NCBI RefSeq assembly: GCF_000621625.1
Contig: NZ_JHXV01000005.1
Coordinates: 1-64,000, forward strand
DNA length: 64,000 nucleotides
Direction of reading: 5' to 3'
Source of the DNA: Crocinitomix catalasitica ATCC 23190
GTDB lineage: Bacteria; Bacteroidota; Bacteroidia; Flavobacteriales_D; Crocinitomicaceae
Shown here: positions 35,482 through 44,585 of the stretch, one piece after another
Layout: each line of letters opens with the position of its first letter
Position numbering within the stretch: position 1 is the first letter of the stretch
Program-made: the position numbers and the translations under genes
Notes under the pieces: model-generated
What the model was told of the DNA's origin: nothing
Database searches by the model: none
What the model saw: only the letters and a program-made list of their open reading frames with translations

Positions 35482-36153
35482 ATGACAAATAAAGATTGGA
35501 ATGAATTAAAAGCAAACGACAGTTGGGCTATTTTTAAAATAATGGCAGAGTTTGTAGAAGGGTACGATAAAATGGGGTCAATAGGACCTTGTGTATCTGT
35601 TTTTGGTTCGGCCAGAACTGATGTTAATAATCCATATTATTTAAAGGCAGTAGAAACATCTAAGTTATTAGTTGAAGCTGGTTTTGGTGTGATAACAGGA
35701 GGTGGGCCAGGAATTATGGAGGCAGGCAACAAAGGGGCTGTCGAAGGTAAAGGTGTTTCTGTAGGTTTGAATATTGATTTGCCTTTTGAACAATCAAGTA
35801 ATCAGTATGTAACACATCCAGTGAATTTTGATTATTTCTTTGTTAGAAAAGTTATGTTCGTTAAATACACACAAGGTTTTATTACCTTTCCAGGTGGCTT
35901 TGGAACTTTGGATGAATTATTTGAAGCGATTACCCTTATTCAAACTAAGAAAATTGATCGTAAACCAATCATTCTATTCGGAAGTGAGTACTGGAACGGT
36001 ATGGTGGATTGGATTAAATCAACCATGCTAGAAAAAGAAGGGAATATCTCTAAAGAGGATATGGATTTAATTAAAATAACTGACGATCCAGCAGAAGCAG
36101 TGAGCTTAATTAATTCGTTTTACGAATCACATCCGTTGCGACCTAACTTTTAA
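35482..36153 (+). CDS. LOG-family protein (TIGR00730), cytokinin-riboside phosphoribohydrolase-like
   Basis: A 223-residue Rossmann-fold enzyme with the LOG signature VITGGGPGIMEAGNKGA and FPGGFGTLDELFEAIT. LOG proteins hydrolyse nucleoside 5'-monophosphates to base plus ribose 5-phosphate; bacterial members such as YgdH/PpnN act on purine nucleotides. There is no signal peptide. It lies 13 bp after the barrel gene and is probably co-transcribed, although functionally unrelated. Confidence 0.88.
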   Translation: MTNKDWNELKANDSWAIFKIMAEFVEGYDKMGSIGPCVSVFGSARTDVNNPYYLKAVETSKLLVEAGFGVITGGGPGIMEAGNKGAVEGKGVSVGLNIDLPFEQSSNQYVTHPVNFDYFFVRKVMFVKYTQGFITFPGGFGTLDELFEAITLIQTKKIDRKPIILFGSEYWNGMVDWIKSTMLEKEGNISKEDMDLIKITDDPAEAVSLINSFYESHPLRPNF

Positions 36154-36162
36154 TTTTTGTTA

Positions 36163-37191
36163 TTATTCACAGAATAATTTAGTAGCAGTATATCTACCTG
36201 AACATAATTCTTCTAATGAATTTAGATCAAGCTCAATTGCAGATTTTACAAATCTAATTCGGCTTGAGAACAATCCATAGCCATTTTCAATATTGGTAAA
36301 TTCTGGTTTAACTTGAGCAATACTTGAAACTGGCTTTGTAACAGCTATATATTGACTTAAATTAGCATGCGCTACTGAGATATTGATGTCTATTCGATCG
36401 AGTGTTCTACGCTCTACTTTTGGATCATCAGGAACAGTTTCACCAACCCATTTATAAAACTCTTCACCATTGAATAGTGCGAAAAATACGCTCGGAGATT
36501 CTGGTCGTGTTTGTTGATAGATATCATCTTTTCGATATGCTGAGAAAGTAGAAGAAGATCCGTCTGTATAGAACTCCGACCATGCGATTGTATAACCAAC
36601 TTCATATTCTTTAGCATTCATACCTTCGTAAACATCAAATTTTACAGCTCTATTGTAACGGTCATCGGGATCATCAGAATTATTCGCAAATCTAAATTTG
36701 TATGTTGGCAATTTAACTGTGTTTGAAATATCAAATCCGGAGATCAAAGTTGTTGTTGAATTAATTTTCAATTTACCTTCATTTATATCACCAGTTAATC
36801 TGTATTCAAGTTCAGGATCTAAATCAGCAGCCCTAAAGATATACACTTTTTGTTCTGGCGCATAAAATAAACCGTCAGTCGATTTCGTTTTAATTATTGT
36901 ATCTCTTAAATCCCAATATCTACCAGTCTCTTCACCATCATCAAATTCAACAATTTGCGCATCTACCTGTTTGAAATAGTTCGAGTCTGGAGTTTTTGCG
37001 TAAACTAAATTATCTCCATCTCCTAAGAATGCCTTTGTGATTTTGATATAGTGGATACTGTCTAGATGATCAAGTAAACCAAAAATAACAGGTGTTTCTA
37101 CATATTCACCATTTAAACTAAATTCAGTTTCACATGATGTAAAACCAATTCCTGCTACTACAGTAAAAATTACTAAAATTCTTTTGATCAT
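36163..37191 (-). CDS. DUF4249-like lipoprotein
   Basis: A 342-residue lipoprotein (signal ending GIGFTSC, then ETEFSLNGEYVETPVIFG). The start after the lipidated Cys and the HYIKITKAFLGDGDNLVYAKTPDSNYF segment resemble DUF4249, a Bacteroidota outer-membrane lipoprotein family often next to TonB-dependent receptors; no receptor is here. The remainder is beta-rich. Assignment is from memory and moderate. Confidence 0.6.
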   Translation of the reverse strand: MIKRILVIFTVVAGIGFTSCETEFSLNGEYVETPVIFGLLDHLDSIHYIKITKAFLGDGDNLVYAKTPDSNYFKQVDAQIVEFDDGEETGRYWDLRDTIIKTKSTDGLFYAPEQKVYIFRAADLDPELEYRLTGDINEGKLKINSTTTLISGFDISNTVKLPTYKFRFANNSDDPDDRYNRAVKFDVYEGMNAKEYEVGYTIAWSEFYTDGSSSTFSAYRKDDIYQQTRPESPSVFFALFNGEEFYKWVGETVPDDPKVERRTLDRIDINISVAHANLSQYIAVTKPVSSIAQVKPEFTNIENGYGLFSSRIRFVKSAIELDLNSLEELCSGRYTATKLFCE

Positions 37192-37209
37192 ATTTAATAT
37201 TGTCTATTA

Positions 37210-37217
37210 CAAAACTA
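37210..37217 (-). promoter_or_regulatory. -7 element of the DUF4249-like gene
   Basis: TAGTTTTG on the minus strand, 18 nt upstream of the ATG. Confidence 0.55.
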
Positions 37218-37277
37218 GTCAATTTATTTAGCTTTCAACTGCTCTATAATCAACCGATACTACCATTTATTAGATAA

Positions 37278-38213
37278 CTATAATTCTATGCCTTCTAGAT
37301 GTCTATTTTTCTTCTCAGGTAAAATGTCATCTACTTTTATTAAGATGCCTGTTTCTTCAACACCTCCAAAGTCAGGATTTGCAGCTGTTCCAAATGATTT
37401 CATAGTCGTGGAAAGTTGCATATAATTATTAATTAACGGCGGAATATTTTCATTGCGGTCACGACAATATTTTTGTAATACTTTTAAGCCATCTTTGAAA
37501 TCCAGACCTTTAATCAATGAGTTTATTTCGTGTTGTTTAACGCTTGTGTACAGTGGGTGTATCGGTGTTACTAATTTTTCAGGATCAGGGAAATATGCGT
37601 TGAGAAAGCCTAATACCGCCCTTTTTGCTTCATCATTATACCTGTCATACATCGTTACTTTACCAAAAAAGTATTTCATGTGTGGGTGCAAAAGTACAAT
37701 TGCTCCTAAACCATCCCATAAGTTGTCAAGTGCAAATAAACCTTTTCTGGGATTATTTGCTGGCTGGAATAATGGATTAACCCAAGATCTACCTAATTCT
37801 ATACAATTAGGTAAGTATGATTGAGTGAATTTTTCCGAAAAATTAAAATAATGAGAGGTAGATAATTCTGTTTTGTCCTTACTAATTGCTTTCGCACAAT
37901 CTATATACCGATACCCACCGGTTATTTCATTGTCTTCAGGAGAATATACAATCAATTGATCGTATGAAATTTTTGCCGTATCATGATCGTCAATATCTAT
38001 TGGTAAACCAGTACCACCTCCAGCTAGAGCAAAAGTTAATTCTCTTAACCTTCCAATTTCTTTCATGACATTGGGAGCATTCTCATGATTAATACTATAA
38101 ATCAAGTTACCTGCTTTATTCGTTTTTCTTAGGAATCTGTCTTGCGTTAACTCTTTTTTAATTAGAGCTCTATCTACAGGAGGGATTATATAATTTGTGT
38201 TAATTGTTGACAT
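37278..38213 (-). CDS. GNAT-type N-acyltransferase of aminolipid synthesis (OlsB/GlsB-like)
   Basis: A 311-residue enzyme of the hemolysin/OlsB-like GNAT group, which transfers a 3-hydroxy fatty acyl chain from acyl-ACP to the amino group of an amino acid. Typical blocks are IGRLRELTFALAGGGTGLPIDIDDHD, DQLIVYSPEDNEITGGYRYID, CIELGRSWVNPLFQ and NLWDGLGAIVLLHPHMKYFFGKVTM. In Bacteroides the glsB-glsA pair makes glycine lipids; in other Bacteroidota similar pairs make ornithine or flavolipin-type lipids, so the head group is open. It follows the O-acyltransferase gene by 27 bp on the same strand. Confidence 0.75.
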   Translation of the reverse strand: MSTINTNYIIPPVDRALIKKELTQDRFLRKTNKAGNLIYSINHENAPNVMKEIGRLRELTFALAGGGTGLPIDIDDHDTAKISYDQLIVYSPEDNEITGGYRYIDCAKAISKDKTELSTSHYFNFSEKFTQSYLPNCIELGRSWVNPLFQPANNPRKGLFALDNLWDGLGAIVLLHPHMKYFFGKVTMYDRYNDEAKRAVLGFLNAYFPDPEKLVTPIHPLYTSVKQHEINSLIKGLDFKDGLKVLQKYCRDRNENIPPLINNYMQLSTTMKSFGTAANPDFGGVEETGILIKVDDILPEKKNRHLEGIEL

Positions 38214-38240
38214 TTAATTGCGTTAGTGCAGTTAATATAA

Positions 38241-39056
38241 TCATTTTTGAGGTAAACTATAAACTATTTCTTTCACTGATTGTGCCCATTCTAAATCAGT
38301 TTTATCATTGGTGAATGTTTTATAATCTACTTCTGGATGAATCGTAATATTTAAAGTTTTATTTTTCTGATTAAAAAGTTCATCTACGAGATAAAACATT
38401 TCAATATTTGCCTTAATACCTACAGTTGTTCTAAAATTCGACAGTCTATAGAAAAAATTGGAAAGTTCGCCTTCAATATGAATAGGTACTATATTTTTTT
38501 TGAATTTTTTAGCGCGTGTGATGAATGTTTTTTTCCATTCTAAATCTTCTATTTTCCCTTTCTTCTTGCGACTTACTAGTCCAGCAGGGAATACAAAGAT
38601 CGCTTGATCTGAAGCGAATATTTCGTTTAAAACTTGAAGAGAAGCTTTTGAATTTGAACCGTGTTTGTTAACCCCTATAAATAGATCTTTTAAATTAGGT
38701 AGCTGTAAGAGTAAATCATTCACTACAAATTTTAAATCATTTCTTAAAGGGTAAACTTCGTCAATTATCGCCAAAGCATCAATTCCTCCCAATGGGTGAT
38801 TGACAGCGAAAATAACACCGCCTTCTTTTGGAACATTTTCAAGCCCTTGAATATTGACTTTTATGTTTAGTTCCTTTAATACAGCTTTAGAGAACTCGTA
38901 ACCGTTGGCATCTTTATTATCAGCTAAAACTTGATTTGAATCATCTTGATGGATTTTCTTTTTCAAGTAGCGCAAAACAAAGTTAGGCATCCATCTATAT
39001 AATTTTGGATTCTTACTTTTTATTAATTGATCTATATCGATGAATTTGTCTTCCAA
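38241..39056 (-). CDS. PlsC-like O-acyltransferase of aminolipid synthesis (OlsA/GlsA-like)
   Basis: A 271-residue acyltransferase. The catalytic motif is NHPLGGIDA, spacing His87 and Asp93 as HX5D rather than the usual HX4D; this variant is typical of Bacteroidota aminolipid O-acyltransferases. VFPAGLVSRKKKGKIEDLEWKK supplies the later acyl-acceptor motif. It is expected to esterify the hydroxyl of the N-acyl chain made by the neighbouring enzyme, at the inner membrane. It is first in a two-gene operon. Confidence 0.78.
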   Translation of the reverse strand: MEDKFIDIDQLIKSKNPKLYRWMPNFVLRYLKKKIHQDDSNQVLADNKDANGYEFSKAVLKELNIKVNIQGLENVPKEGGVIFAVNHPLGGIDALAIIDEVYPLRNDLKFVVNDLLLQLPNLKDLFIGVNKHGSNSKASLQVLNEIFASDQAIFVFPAGLVSRKKKGKIEDLEWKKTFITRAKKFKKNIVPIHIEGELSNFFYRLSNFRTTVGIKANIEMFYLVDELFNQKNKTLNITIHPEVDYKTFTNDKTDLEWAQSVKEIVYSLPQK

Positions 39057-39079
39057 TTTGCGGTCGTTTAGTATACCTA

Positions 39080-39087
39080 CAAATTTA
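39080..39087 (-). promoter_or_regulatory. -7 element of the aminolipid operon
   Basis: TAAATTTG on the minus strand, 23 nt upstream of the O-acyltransferase ATG. Confidence 0.55.
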
Positions 39088-39126
39088 AGAAACTATGTAA
39101 GAGTATTCAAAAATATTTAAGAACAA

Positions 39127-39154
39127 AAAAGGGTGAACAAAATGTCCACCCTTA
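39127..39154 (-). terminator. Terminator of pruA
   Basis: On the minus strand AAGGGTGGACA-TTT-TGTTCACCCTT runs into a T-run, 19 nt after the pruA stop. The stem has one G-T pair. Confidence 0.8.
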
Positions 39155-39172
39155 AATAAATGTGATTATTTT

Positions 39173-40807
39173 TTATCCTAAAAATGGATATCTATAGTCT
39201 GTAGCAGGAACAAAAGTTTCTTTAATTGTTCTTGGAGAAACCCAACGCACCATGTTCAAGTATGATCCAGCTTTATCATTCGTTCCAGATGCTCTAGCAC
39301 CACCGAAAGGTTGTTGACCAACTACTGCACCAGTACATTTATCGTTGATGTAGAAGTTTCCTGCTGCATTCTGTAATTTCTTACTTGTATAATCAATGAT
39401 GTATCGATCTTGAGAGAAAATTGATCCAGTTAATGCATAGATAGAAGTAGAGTCAACAAGATCTAATGTTTCTTCGAATTTATTTTCGTCATAAACATAG
39501 ATTGTAATCACTGGCCCAAAAATTTCTTCACATAGCGTTTTAAATTTGCTATTCGAAGTTACAATAACTGTAGGTTCAATAAAGTAACCTTTTGATTTAT
39601 CATAATTTCCACCAACAAGAATTTCTGCATCAGATTGACTCTTTGCATAATCAATATAACTTGCAATTTTGTCGAATGATTTTTCATCAATTACTGCATT
39701 GATAAAGTTACCAAAGTCTTCAGGAGAACCCATTTTAAATGATTCTACATCAGCTTTAACATAAGCTAAAACTTCTTCAGACATGTTTGATGGTAAATAT
39801 GCTCTAGATGCTGCTGAACATTTTTGACCTTGGAATTCAAATGCTCCTCTTGAAATACCAGTTGCAACTTCCTTAGGTATTGCTGATTTATGAGCAACAA
39901 TGAAATCTTTTCCGCCAGTTTCGCCAACAATTCTTGGATAAGTTCTGTAACCATCTAAGTTTAAAGCAATCTCTTTCCAAAGATGTTTAAAAACAGCTGA
40001 AGAACCTGTAAAGTGAAGTCCTGCTAAATCTTTATGTTTGAATACAACGTCTCCAGCAGTCGGACCATCTACGGTAACCATATTGATAACGCCATCAGGT
40101 AAACCTGCAGCTTTAAACAATTCCATAATAACTTGAGCTGAATAAATTTGAGACTCAGCTGGTTTCCATACAACCACATTCCCCATCATTGCGGGAGCAG
40201 CACATAGGTTACCACAAATAGCAGTAAAGTTAAATGGCGTGATAGCAAATACAAATCCTTCTAATGGACGATATTCTAATCTATTCCAGACTCCTTCAGC
40301 AGATTCTGGTTGTTCAGCATAAATTTGTGTCATATATGCGACGTTGAACTTTAAAAAATCGATCAACTCACAAGCAGCATCAATTTCAGCTTGCATCGCA
40401 TTTTTTGATTGTGCAAGCATGGTTGCTGCATTCATTTTATCTCTAAACGGACCAGCTAATAAATCAGCAGCTTTTAAGAATATTGCAGCTCTATGCTCCC
40501 AAGATAAGTTCGCCCATGCTGGACGAGCAGCTAAAGCAGCATCAATTGCAGCCTGAACATGAGAAGCATCTCCTTCGTTAAAGTGACCTAATATATGTTT
40601 ATGATCATGCGGAGGTGATAATGTTTTTTTATTTTCTGTACGCACTTCTTTGTCACCAATGTACATAGGTACATCTATAGGTGTTTGATTGTACATCTCT
40701 TTATATTTTGCTAATAAAGCCGCTGTTTCCGGAGAATTCGGAGCATAACTGTTTACTGGCTCATTGTAAGGCATTGGTACTTGATATATTGCTTCTGGCA
40801 TATTCAA
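39173..40807 (-). CDS. pruA: L-glutamate gamma-semialdehyde dehydrogenase (P5C dehydrogenase)
   Basis: A 544-residue NAD-dependent enzyme that oxidises glutamate semialdehyde/P5C to glutamate, the second step of proline catabolism. The catalytic Cys330 lies in FQGQKCSAASRAYLP, and other ALDH blocks are ITPFNFTAICGNLCAAPAMMGN, HFTGSSAVF and CEEIFGPVITIYVYDENKFEETL. Length and N-terminus (NEPVNSYAPNSPE) fit the stand-alone P5CDH group, so there is no proline dehydrogenase fusion. It is monocistronic with its own promoter and terminator. Confidence 0.95.
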   Translation of the reverse strand: MNMPEAIYQVPMPYNEPVNSYAPNSPETAALLAKYKEMYNQTPIDVPMYIGDKEVRTENKKTLSPPHDHKHILGHFNEGDASHVQAAIDAALAARPAWANLSWEHRAAIFLKAADLLAGPFRDKMNAATMLAQSKNAMQAEIDAACELIDFLKFNVAYMTQIYAEQPESAEGVWNRLEYRPLEGFVFAITPFNFTAICGNLCAAPAMMGNVVVWKPAESQIYSAQVIMELFKAAGLPDGVINMVTVDGPTAGDVVFKHKDLAGLHFTGSSAVFKHLWKEIALNLDGYRTYPRIVGETGGKDFIVAHKSAIPKEVATGISRGAFEFQGQKCSAASRAYLPSNMSEEVLAYVKADVESFKMGSPEDFGNFINAVIDEKSFDKIASYIDYAKSQSDAEILVGGNYDKSKGYFIEPTVIVTSNSKFKTLCEEIFGPVITIYVYDENKFEETLDLVDSTSIYALTGSIFSQDRYIIDYTSKKLQNAAGNFYINDKCTGAVVGQQPFGGARASGTNDKAGSYLNMVRWVSPRTIKETFVPATDYRYPFLG

Positions 40808-40827
40808 TGTTTTTAATTTTTAAAAGA

Positions 40828-40835
40828 CAAAAATA
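40828..40835 (-). promoter_or_regulatory. -7 element of pruA
   Basis: TATTTTTG on the minus strand, 20 nt upstream of the ATG. Confidence 0.6.
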
Positions 40836-41021
40836 GGGTTTATTTGACGATTTTAAAAGGATTGAAGTTTCACTTTTGAAAGTCTGTTGTAAATGCCCGA
40901 CATAATTGAATCATGAAAAGAAATGAATCGTTAAGATGATTTAAATAAACAAAAAGTAAAAAATAATTATTCCTTATATTTTTTTTAACCTAAATTCTAT
41001 TCAATTCTTTAGTTTCGTAGT

Positions 41022-43799
41022 ATGATTAGTTTTAAAAATTGGTTTTTTCAATGCTTTATATTATTGAATACTAACGTTCTTGCCTTTGGTCAAGCTCAAC
41101 ATGATTTTAAAGAAGATTCTACTGCTATTATTAAATTGTTTGACAATGCAATTGCAAACCCTTCAAAAATTGATTCGCTTAAAACTATAGCTGAATCGAA
41201 AATAGTAGGTCGAGAAAACTTAGCGCCTATTTACTTTTATCACCTCGCTAAGTTTTATTATTTAACGCAATCATTAGACAAATCTGCAGCGACAGTTCAA
41301 CAAGGGCTCGACGGTTTTGATGTGGATGCTAAGGATCCAATTTTAATTCAGTTCTATAGTTTAAAAGGCGCAGTACTTGGATATAAGAACGATAATTTAG
41401 GTGCGATTCAAGCTTATAAAAAGGCACTTGAATTGGCTGATAATGAGGGTAATCTTGAACGCGTAGCATTGATGAATAATAATATTGCCAATATCTTTTT
41501 CTCTTCCCGTGATTATGAATCTGCTTATAAACACAGCTCAAAAGCTTATGATTTGCTAAAAAATACTGATAATCCTTATTTAGCATCCATCACCGCGGTA
41601 AGTGCCATATCAGCAATTAAAGTGAAAAGATTGAAGGAAGGTAAATTCTTAGCTGACGAAAGTATTCGATTGTCTGAATTAACAAATGATCAATTAGGAT
41701 TTATGATTGGTTATTTCAGTTTAGGAGAGTATTATTTATTGACGAATCAATTGGATCAGGCTATAGAAAACATCCATAAATCACTGGTTTTAAGTGAACA
41801 GTATTATCAAAAACCGTACATTTTAATTGCAAAAACGTCTTTATTGAATGCATATGTAGCACAAGGAGACTTTATTAATGCCATCAAATATGGTGAAGAG
41901 GCTCTAGCTGGGAGTATTGAGCAAGGGACAGATGATACTAAATATTCAATTTATAAAAACCTTGCTTATGCTTATGCAGGAAACGATCAAAAGATAAAAG
42001 CTTATGATTATTTGGTAAAGGCTCATGAAGCATTCTTAGTAACAAATGATCACGAAAATAAAGAAATTATTAATGACCTTTTAATTAAATACGATGCTGA
42101 TAAAAAAGCTCAAGAAATAGAGCTTTTAACAGCAAAGAATAAAATAATTGAGCATGAAAAAAGAATTCAGTTTTACTTTATTATTGCTGGGGTAATTTTA
42201 TTTATTCTGATTGGCCTTTTGGTATATGTTATTATTCGAAGTAGAAAAAAAGTAACTGATAAATTGATTGAACTGGATATTCAAAAAACTAAATTCTTTG
42301 AGAATATTTCGCATGAGTTCAGAACACCGTTGACTTTAATTAAGTTACCTATCGTAGATTCCGTGAGTGATGGAACATCGTTGAGTAAAGAGAGTAAAGA
42401 ATTGATTCTTGAAAATACGAATCGGTTACAATCTTTGATTGATGATCTTATGACGATTGCGAAATTAGAAATGGAAAATATTAAAGAGAATAAAACTATT
42501 CAAGATCCTGTCGTGCAGATCGTTAGTATTGCGAATGAATTCGAGAATTTGGCAAATTCAAAAGGAATTAAAATTGAAAGAAAAATCACTGATACTGGAA
42601 TTTATGCTTTATACGATCGAAATTCGATGTATAAAATTATTTCGAATTTAATTTCAAATGCCATAAAATTTAGCCCGATTGACCATAAGGTTTTCATCTC
42701 TTCAGGTTGGAAAGAGAAGCATTTTACATTTATAATAGAGGATCAAGGTAGGGGGCTTTCACCAATAGATCAATCCAAAATATTTGATCGTTTTTATCAA
42801 GTGAATTCAAATGATAACAATGTAAATGGTACAGGTATTGGTTTAACATTGGTTAAAGAACTCATTCATTTAAATGGTGGGAATATAATTGTAGAGAGTG
42901 CAATTGAAAAAGGTGCTAAATTTATAGTAACTCTTCCGCTGAATATTTCAGAAGCAACAAGTGTTACGAATGATGTTGAGACAACGTTGACTCAGAAATT
43001 GGAACGAACTGAAATTGAAGAGGAGTTAGCGATAATTAATGCCGATAAACCGCAAGTATTGATCGTTGAAGACAATCCAGATTTACTAAAGTATTTGCAT
43101 GCTGAATTTAAAGATGATTTTAAAGTTTACACTGCACTAAATGGTGAAGAAGGACTGAAACTAGCCGTTGAACATATTCCTGACATAATTATTTCAGATT
43201 GGATGATGCCAAAATTGAGTGGTATTGATTTTTGCCATGCTGTTAAAAATAATAATTTAACCAATCATATCCCGTTTGTATTGTTGACAGCAAAAGGAGA
43301 TGTTCAGAATAAAATACAAGGATATTCTACCGGAGCCGATGCTTATTTCTCTAAACCATTTAATACCCTAGAAATTAAGGCACATGTGAATAATTTAATT
43401 CAAACTCGACAAAAATTATTCGAAAAATTCAAAGACGCAAATAACGAAATTCAAGACAGAGCGAATATTACCAGTCCTCAAGATATTGAATTTTGGAATT
43501 CTTTTATAAATGAAATTAATAATAGAATAGGGGAGCCGACACTTTCTGCAACAGAATTAGCAAATGCCTTATTTATTAGTCGGATGCAATTGCATCGGAA
43601 AATAAAAGGTATAACGGGGAAAACAGTGGGTGTAATTTTGAATGAACAACGAATGAAACTGGCTAAAAAACTATTAAAACAAAAAGATTGCAGAATTATT
43701 GAGGTTGCTGATGCAACCGGCTTCAGTAATTCGTCTGCATTTTCACGTGCCTTCAAAAAGGAGTTCAATTTAACCCCGACTGAATTTATGAATAAATAA
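41022..43799 (+). CDS. TPR hybrid histidine kinase/response regulator with AraC output
   Basis: A 925-residue one-protein two-component system. In order: signal peptide (about 1-24); periplasmic TPR-like helical repeats (about 50-350, e.g. GAIQAYKKALELADNEGNLERVALMNNNIANIF); TM helix (about 387-407); HisKA with ENISHEFRTPLTLIK and phospho-acceptor His431; HATPase_c (NLISNAIKFSP, DQGRGLSP, GTGIGLTLVKEL); receiver with Asp726 in SDWMMPKLSG; AraC-type HTH (VADATGFSNSSAFSRAFKKEFNLTPTEF). It differs from carbohydrate-sensing hybrid regulators in having TPRs rather than a beta-propeller sensor. The gene just downstream carries a candidate binding site. Confidence 0.93.
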   Translation: MISFKNWFFQCFILLNTNVLAFGQAQHDFKEDSTAIIKLFDNAIANPSKIDSLKTIAESKIVGRENLAPIYFYHLAKFYYLTQSLDKSAATVQQGLDGFDVDAKDPILIQFYSLKGAVLGYKNDNLGAIQAYKKALELADNEGNLERVALMNNNIANIFFSSRDYESAYKHSSKAYDLLKNTDNPYLASITAVSAISAIKVKRLKEGKFLADESIRLSELTNDQLGFMIGYFSLGEYYLLTNQLDQAIENIHKSLVLSEQYYQKPYILIAKTSLLNAYVAQGDFINAIKYGEEALAGSIEQGTDDTKYSIYKNLAYAYAGNDQKIKAYDYLVKAHEAFLVTNDHENKEIINDLLIKYDADKKAQEIELLTAKNKIIEHEKRIQFYFIIAGVILFILIGLLVYVIIRSRKKVTDKLIELDIQKTKFFENISHEFRTPLTLIKLPIVDSVSDGTSLSKESKELILENTNRLQSLIDDLMTIAKLEMENIKENKTIQDPVVQIVSIANEFENLANSKGIKIERKITDTGIYALYDRNSMYKIISNLISNAIKFSPIDHKVFISSGWKEKHFTFIIEDQGRGLSPIDQSKIFDRFYQVNSNDNNVNGTGIGLTLVKELIHLNGGNIIVESAIEKGAKFIVTLPLNISEATSVTNDVETTLTQKLERTEIEEELAIINADKPQVLIVEDNPDLLKYLHAEFKDDFKVYTALNGEEGLKLAVEHIPDIIISDWMMPKLSGIDFCHAVKNNNLTNHIPFVLLTAKGDVQNKIQGYSTGADAYFSKPFNTLEIKAHVNNLIQTRQKLFEKFKDANNEIQDRANITSPQDIEFWNSFINEINNRIGEPTLSATELANALFISRMQLHRKIKGITGKTVGVILNEQRMKLAKKLLKQKDCRIIEVADATGFSNSSAFSRAFKKEFNLTPTEFMNK

Positions 43800-43848
43800 A
43801 AACAAATTCAACGGAAAAAAGAGTGTTATTCCGAGTTGAAATTACGTT

Positions 43849-43884
43849 TGTTACAAATAGTATACATTATGTTACAAATAGTAT
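43849..43884 (+). promoter_or_regulatory. Pair of perfect 15-bp direct repeats with 21-bp period
   Basis: TGTTACAAATAGTAT occurs at 43849-43863 and 43870-43884. The period is two helical turns, and the right copy ends 22 bp before the -7 element of the small secreted-protein gene. This is the layout expected for an AraC-type activator bound next to RNA polymerase; the adjacent hybrid regulator is the obvious candidate. Confidence 0.6.
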
Positions 43885-43906
43885 TTAGCTAGAAATGAGT
43901 GCGCTA

Positions 43907-43914
43907 TAAATTTG
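43907..43914 (+). promoter_or_regulatory. -7 element of the small secreted-protein gene
   Basis: TAAATTTG, 30 nt before the ATG and just downstream of the paired repeats. Confidence 0.6.
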
Positions 43915-43944
43915 TTTAGCAATAGGAATCAAGATTGTTGATTC

Positions 43945-44190
43945 ATGCTAAACAAGTTAAATGTGAAGAATTTAAAGCTTATTTTACTCTTAATTATTGG
44001 GTTTCCTAGTGGAGCATCGTCACATTATTTGCCGAATGAAATGGACGCTAAGGATAATTATGAATTCAATTTTGTAATGACTAGAAAAGAGAATGAAGTT
44101 GATTACAAATCCGAAAAAAAGGATGTTGGAAATTTAGAATTGAAATTTAAACAGTCAAATAATATGGTGTCGACTGAAGTGATTTTTTAA
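43945..44190 (+). CDS. Small secreted protein, 81 residues
   Basis: It begins with a basic stretch and a hydrophobic core (MLNKLNVKNLKLILLLIIGFPSGASS), a good signal peptide, leaving about 55 mature residues that are highly charged (DAKDNYEFNFVMTRKENEVDYKSEKKDVG). There are no Cys residues and no family was recognised. Its own promoter, carrying paired direct repeats, and its place right behind the TPR hybrid regulator suggest it is that regulator's target or feeds back on it. Small size keeps confidence moderate. Confidence 0.55.
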   Translation: MLNKLNVKNLKLILLLIIGFPSGASSHYLPNEMDAKDNYEFNFVMTRKENEVDYKSEKKDVGNLELKFKQSNNMVSTEVIF

Positions 44191-44192
44191 AA

Positions 44193-44582
44193 CTAATTCA
44201 GTTTTGGAAGTGCGAAAAGACTAAATTTGGGAACAACTACTTTGAATTGTTCATGTACACCGACTCTTTCAAATACATAATGGCCGCGCATATATCCAAT
44301 CTCACTATGTAGGTCGCAACCACTAACATAAACATGCTTTTGACCAGGTACAAGTATAGGCTGTTCTCCTACAACACCATCTCCACTGATTTCCTTAACA
44401 GGGTGTAAGGAATCAAAAATATACCAGTATCTTGACTTTAATTGAACCTCATATGTATTTAGGTTTTCGATGACAATTCGATAATTGAAAAAATACATTC
44501 CATTCTCAATATTCGAAAGGTCTTTTCTATAAAGACTTTCAACGCTAATTTTTATACCACATGTTAAACCGGTAATCATCAT
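44193..44582 (-). CDS. apaG: ApaG family protein
   Basis: A 129-residue single-domain protein with an immunoglobulin-like fold (DUF525). Family blocks are YFFNYRIVIENLNTYEVQLKSRYWYIFDS, GDGVVGEQPILVPGQKHVYVSGC and GYMRGHYVFE. ApaG has been linked to Co2+/Mg2+ homeostasis and diadenosine tetraphosphate levels, but its biochemical role is unclear. Two ATGs are adjacent (44582 and 44579); both are almost on top of a TATATTTG element, so the mRNA may be leaderless. It converges on the small secreted-protein gene with 2 bp between stops. Confidence 0.9.
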   Translation of the reverse strand: MMITGLTCGIKISVESLYRKDLSNIENGMYFFNYRIVIENLNTYEVQLKSRYWYIFDSLHPVKEISGDGVVGEQPILVPGQKHVYVSGCDLHSEIGYMRGHYVFERVGVHEQFKVVVPKFSLFALPKLN

Positions 44583-44585
44583 ACT

